From positions 1 through 8,884 of the forward strand of contig CAIWSO010000398.1 of NCBI GenBank assembly GCA_903915315.1: a stretch of DNA of 8,884 nucleotides, read 5' to 3'. Both the position numbers and the translations under genes were made by a program. Positions 6,870 through 8,884 of this stretch are shown piece after piece. How positions within the stretch are numbered: the stretch's first letter is position 1; each line of letters opens with the position of its first letter. A model generated the notes under the pieces. The model was not told the origin of the DNA, made no database searches, and was given only the letters and a program-made list of their open reading frames with translations. The DNA comes from an uncultured Spartobacteria bacterium. GTDB taxonomy: Bacteria > Verrucomicrobiota > Verrucomicrobiia > Chthoniobacterales > Terrimicrobiaceae.

Positions 6870-7337
6870 TTAGAGAGAGGCCAGAACCTCAGTGATTTTG
6901 TTGAAATCCGGAAGATCCTTCGGAGTGGCGGTCTGCTCGCTGTAGCGAATCAGGCCAGATTTATCGATCACAAATGCCGCTCGTGCGGAGGTGTCGCCAA
7001 TCCCAGCCAAGGCTGGAAACAGAACGTCGTAGGCCTTGGTGACTTCTTTGTTGAGGTCGCTGACGAGAGTGATTTTGATGCCTTCCTTTTTGGCCCAGGC
7101 GTCTTGCGCGAACGGGCTGTCCACACTGATCCCGACCACATTCGCATTGAGGTCGGCGTATTTTTGGAAGCCGGCTGTGAGATCGCAGAATTCTTGGGTG
7201 CAGACGCCGGTGAAGGCGAGGGGGAAGAAAAGGAGAAGCGTTGGCTTGCTGCCGAAATGGGAAGAGAGCGTGAAGTCGCTCATGTCCGATGTTTTTAATG
7301 TGAAATCAGGAGCTTTGGTGTCTGTTTTGAGTGCCAT
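6870..7337 (-). CDS. Peroxiredoxin, AhpE/BCP (PrxQ)-like
   Basis: A thiol peroxidase that reduces hydrogen peroxide and organic hydroperoxides in the cytoplasm. From Met at 7337 (M-A-L-K-T-D-T-K-A-P-D-F) it has 155 residues, the usual size. The peroxidatic motif is F-P-L-A-F-T-G-V-C (38-46), giving P39, T43 and C46 of the P-x3-T-x2-C signature. The matching catalytic arginine is R119 (T-S-A-R-A-A-F-V-I-D). A second cysteine, C51, sits five residues after C46 as in BCP/PrxQ proteins, so an intramolecular atypical 2-Cys cycle is possible. The L-A-F-T-G-V-C stretch itself resembles AhpE. The frame is open upstream with further ATGs at 7364, 7406 and 7496. The last of these would run into the divergent lipoprotein gene, and family length favours 7337. 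No Shine-Dalgarno precedes 7337. A TTGACA at 7390-7385 is a possible -35 box for this start. The reductant is not encoded here. Confidence 0.92.
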   Translation of the reverse strand: MALKTDTKAPDFTLKTSDMSDFTLSSHFGSKPTLLLFFPLAFTGVCTQEFCDLTAGFQKYADLNANVVGISVDSPFAQDAWAKKEGIKITLVSDLNKEVTKAYDVLFPALAGIGDTSARAAFVIDKSGLIRYSEQTATPKDLPDFNKITEVLASL

Positions 7338-7359
7338 GGATTGTATGAATTGTTGAACG

Positions 7360-7390
7360 GTCATATTGCCCGGATGAGGCACGATGTCAA
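7360..7390 (-). promoter_or_regulatory. Candidate sigma70-like promoter for the peroxiredoxin gene
   Basis: On the minus strand a perfect TTGACA (7390-7385) is followed after 19 bases by TATGAC (7365-7360, 4 of 6 matches to TATAAT). The expected transcription start near 7353 would leave a leader of about 16 bases before the ATG at 7337, which agrees with the short start. The spacing is longer than the optimal 17, so this is tentative. Confidence 0.35.
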
Positions 7391-7423
7391 TTTCGGTGGA
7401 TTTCATTTCTCCAAGGGTGTCGT

Positions 7424-7438
7424 ATGATGCGACATCAT
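7424..7438. repeat. Small inverted repeat at the lipoprotein start codon
   Basis: ATGATG (7424-7429) and CATCAT (7433-7438) are perfect inverted arms around CGA. The right arm includes the first two bases of the lipoprotein ATG. It lies in the roughly 100-base divergent region between the peroxiredoxin and lipoprotein genes. It could be an operator half-site pair or a mRNA hairpin covering the start, but arms this short occur by chance. Confidence 0.3.
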
Positions 7439-7991
7439 GTTGAATCTTCTCGCTCTTCTCTTCGCCGTCGTCGGGCTCTCCGCTTGTGCTTCGCATCCGG
7501 CGACGGATACAGCCGCAGCGTATTCTGCGGCACAGTCTTCATTGGAATCTGTAGTCTTATCCCCCGATCAGGAGGCTGACGCGGTTCTACGCTTTAAAAA
7601 TTTCTACAAAGAGGTCACGGATTCCTCTGTGCGTGCACAAATCGCTGGCCTCTACGCCGAGGATGTCTGGTTCAACGATTCCCTCAAAACACTCCATGGT
7701 CGCGCAGCGGTTCAGGATTACTTTTTGAAAACCATGGAGCATGTCGAGGTCTTCCAGACGCGGGTGGAGGACGTGGCTCGCTCCGGTTCGAATTACTATG
7801 TCCGTTGGACGATGGATGTGAGATTCAAGGGCTCCAAGGAGACCATTCGAACGATCGGGATCAGCCACCTTGGCTTCGACTCCAGCGGGCATGTTATTTT
7901 GCATCAGGATTTCTGGGATTCCACTTCGGGATTCTTTGAGCATTTGCCGGTCATCGGCGGAGCGATTCGCTGGGTGAAATCGCTTTTGTAG
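7437..7991 (+). CDS. Predicted outer-membrane lipoprotein with SnoaL/NTF2-like domain
   Basis: A 184-residue protein of unknown function. Residues 2-16 form a hydrophobic signal segment ending in the lipobox L-S-A-C (14-17), so it should be lipidated at C17. The following A-S, with no Asp at +2, favours outer-membrane sorting under the E. coli rule. An Ala/Ser-rich spacer (about 18-45) leads to a globular region (about 50-165) with the look of the SnoaL/NTF2 cone fold: F-Y-K-E-V near its start, L-Y-A-E-D-V-W-F-N-D (72-81), L-H-G-R-A-A-V-Q-D-Y-F (86-96) and H-Q-D-F-W-D (156-161) near the end. Such domains are small-ligand binding or enzymatic pockets, and the substrate cannot be read from sequence. 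The signal n-region (M-L-N-L) lacks Lys or Arg, which is unusual, but an in-frame stop at 7425-7427 rules out a much earlier start. No Shine-Dalgarno is seen. It lies 6 bases before the dihydrouridine synthase, probably in one transcript. Confidence 0.75.
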   Translation: MLNLLALLFAVVGLSACASHPATDTAAAYSAAQSSLESVVLSPDQEADAVLRFKNFYKEVTDSSVRAQIAGLYAEDVWFNDSLKTLHGRAAVQDYFLKTMEHVEVFQTRVEDVARSGSNYYVRWTMDVRFKGSKETIRTIGISHLGFDSSGHVILHQDFWDSTSGFFEHLPVIGGAIRWVKSLL

Positions 7992-7997
7992 TCCGCG

Positions 7998-8884
7998 ATG
8001 AGTATCCAAGCCTTATTTTCCAGTGCGGTGCCAGTCTTGTCGCTGGCTCCCATGCAGGATGTGACTGATCTGCCTTTCTGGCGCTTGATGGCTCGCTATG
8101 GGGGAGCTGATCTATACTTCACGGAGTTTTTTCGTGTCACCCCGCATTACTCACCCGAGAAATCGATCCTTCGCTCGATCACCGAAAATCCCACTGGTCG
8201 GCCAGCGGTTGCACAAATCATCGGCAACGACCTTGAGGCGATGGCGCGAACCGCCAAGGCGCTTGAAAAACACCCCGTGGCGGCCGTGGATCTGAATCTC
8301 GGTTGTCCCGCGCCAGTGGTCTATCGCAAATGCGCAGGTGGGGGATTGCTTCGCGATCTGCCGCGAGTTGATGAGTTGCTCGGCGTGTTGCGGGCGGCGA
8401 TCGCTGGATCGTTTACAGTTAAGACGCGTTTGGGTTTTGCTGATCCCGCAGAGTTTGATGCGTTGCTCGAGGTTTTTTCCAAGCACAAGCTCGACCTACT
8501 TACGGTTCATGGTCGCACTGTGGCAGAGAAGTATGGGCCTCACGTGCATCTCGACCGCATTGCGCAGGCCGTGCGTTATCTTCCCTTCCCAGTTCAGGCG
8601 AATGGCAATGTGACTTCAGCCGAGAGCGCGATGGAAACGCTGAGCGCGACCGGTGCGGCTGGCCTCATGATCGGTCGTGGTGCGATTCGTAATCCTTGGA
8701 TCTTTCAGCAAATCCGTGACCGACTCGCGGGGCGCTATCTGAAGCTCCCCAGCGGTCGCGATGTCCTCGGTTACATCGTGGACCTCTATGAATCCGCCTG
8801 CGATGCTGATGTTCCTGAGAAAGCCCAAGTTCAGAAAATGAAAAAATACATGAACTTCCTTGGTGATGGGCTCGAGCGCTCGAC
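7998..8884 (+). CDS. dus: tRNA-dihydrouridine synthase family protein (3' end outside window)
   Basis: An FMN- and NADPH-dependent enzyme that reduces specific uridines to dihydrouridine in tRNA. The ATG at 7998 follows the lipoprotein stop by 6 bases, and 295 codons are visible before the window ends. The TIM-barrel landmarks are in order: L-A-P-M-Q-D-V-T-D (16-24), the FMN-binding start; V-D-L-N-L-G-C-P-A-P (97-106), with catalytic C103; A-G-G-G-L-L (113-118); V-K-T-R-L-G (141-146), with the FMN-contacting lysine; T-V-H-G-R-T (169-174); N-G-N-V (202-205); and M-I-G-R-G-A-I-R-N-P-W-I-F (224-236), the phosphate-binding loop. Residues after about 245 begin the helical tRNA-binding domain. The frame is intact to the last base. 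Which Dus subfamily it is, and so which tRNA position it modifies, cannot be told from this fragment. No Shine-Dalgarno is visible, so translation may be coupled to the lipoprotein gene. Confidence 0.92.
   Translation, partial: MSIQALFSSAVPVLSLAPMQDVTDLPFWRLMARYGGADLYFTEFFRVTPHYSPEKSILRSITENPTGRPAVAQIIGNDLEAMARTAKALEKHPVAAVDLNLGCPAPVVYRKCAGGGLLRDLPRVDELLGVLRAAIAGSFTVKTRLGFADPAEFDALLEVFSKHKLDLLTVHGRTVAEKYGPHVHLDRIAQAVRYLPFPVQANGNVTSAESAMETLSATGAAGLMIGRGAIRNPWIFQQIRDRLAGRYLKLPSGRDVLGYIVDLYESACDADVPEKAQVQKMKKYMNFLGDGLERS

Noticed and set aside
6768..7298. A 176-codon plus-strand frame opposite the peroxiredoxin gene
   Set aside because: It covers a clear peroxiredoxin on the other strand and its product is low in recognisable structure.
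8151..8486. A minus-strand frame of 111 codons within the dus region
   Set aside because: The plus strand encodes an uninterrupted Dus protein with all landmarks, so this is a shadow.

Overview
The window is an ordinary bacterial chromosomal segment. It is densely coded and moderately GC-rich by eye, with no mobile element, CRISPR array, tRNA or rRNA gene. Gene content (a fused RibBA, a GspD-E-F secretion block, a Lpd-like flavoprotein with a C-I-L-R-G-C redox centre) and the scarcity of Shine-Dalgarno sequences are compatible with a Gram-negative, possibly PVC/Verrucomicrobiota-type organism. That placement is a guess from protein flavour, not a demonstrated assignment. Outer-membrane biology is supported directly by the secretin and by a lipoprotein predicted to be sorted to the outer membrane.

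Layout from left to right: (1) 1-3498, plus strand: the 3' end of a type II secretion secretin (gspD), then the assembly ATPase (gspE) overlapping it, then the inner-membrane platform protein (gspF). The block stops there, with no pseudopilin gene after gspF. (2) 3536-4735, minus strand: ribBA, the bifunctional riboflavin entry enzyme, convergent with gspF. (3) 4829-6250, plus strand: an orphan FAD/NAD(P) disulfide oxidoreductase of the dihydrolipoamide dehydrogenase/mercuric reductase family, divergent from ribBA. (4) 6275-6313: a strong bidirectional terminator serving this gene and the convergent rplK. (5) 6335-6760, minus strand: rplK (ribosomal protein L11), alone, without rplA, nusG or secE beside it and with hairpins in its leader. 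(6) 6870-7337, minus strand: an AhpE/PrxQ-type peroxiredoxin. (7) 7437-8884, plus strand: a SnoaL/NTF2-like lipoprotein followed 6 bases later by a tRNA-dihydrouridine synthase that runs off the window.

Functionally this is a patchwork: one secretion/pilus-like machine, flavin supply next to a flavoenzyme, thiol peroxide defence, and two translation-related genes (L11 and Dus). FMN and FAD made downstream of RibBA are cofactors of the flavoprotein and of Dus, but nothing shows that these genes are co-regulated. I found no convincing new biological system. The most useful points for follow-up are the isolated rplK with an SD-overlapping leader hairpin, the redox enzyme whose NAD(P)-site residues look NADPH-like, and the truncated gspDEF block.
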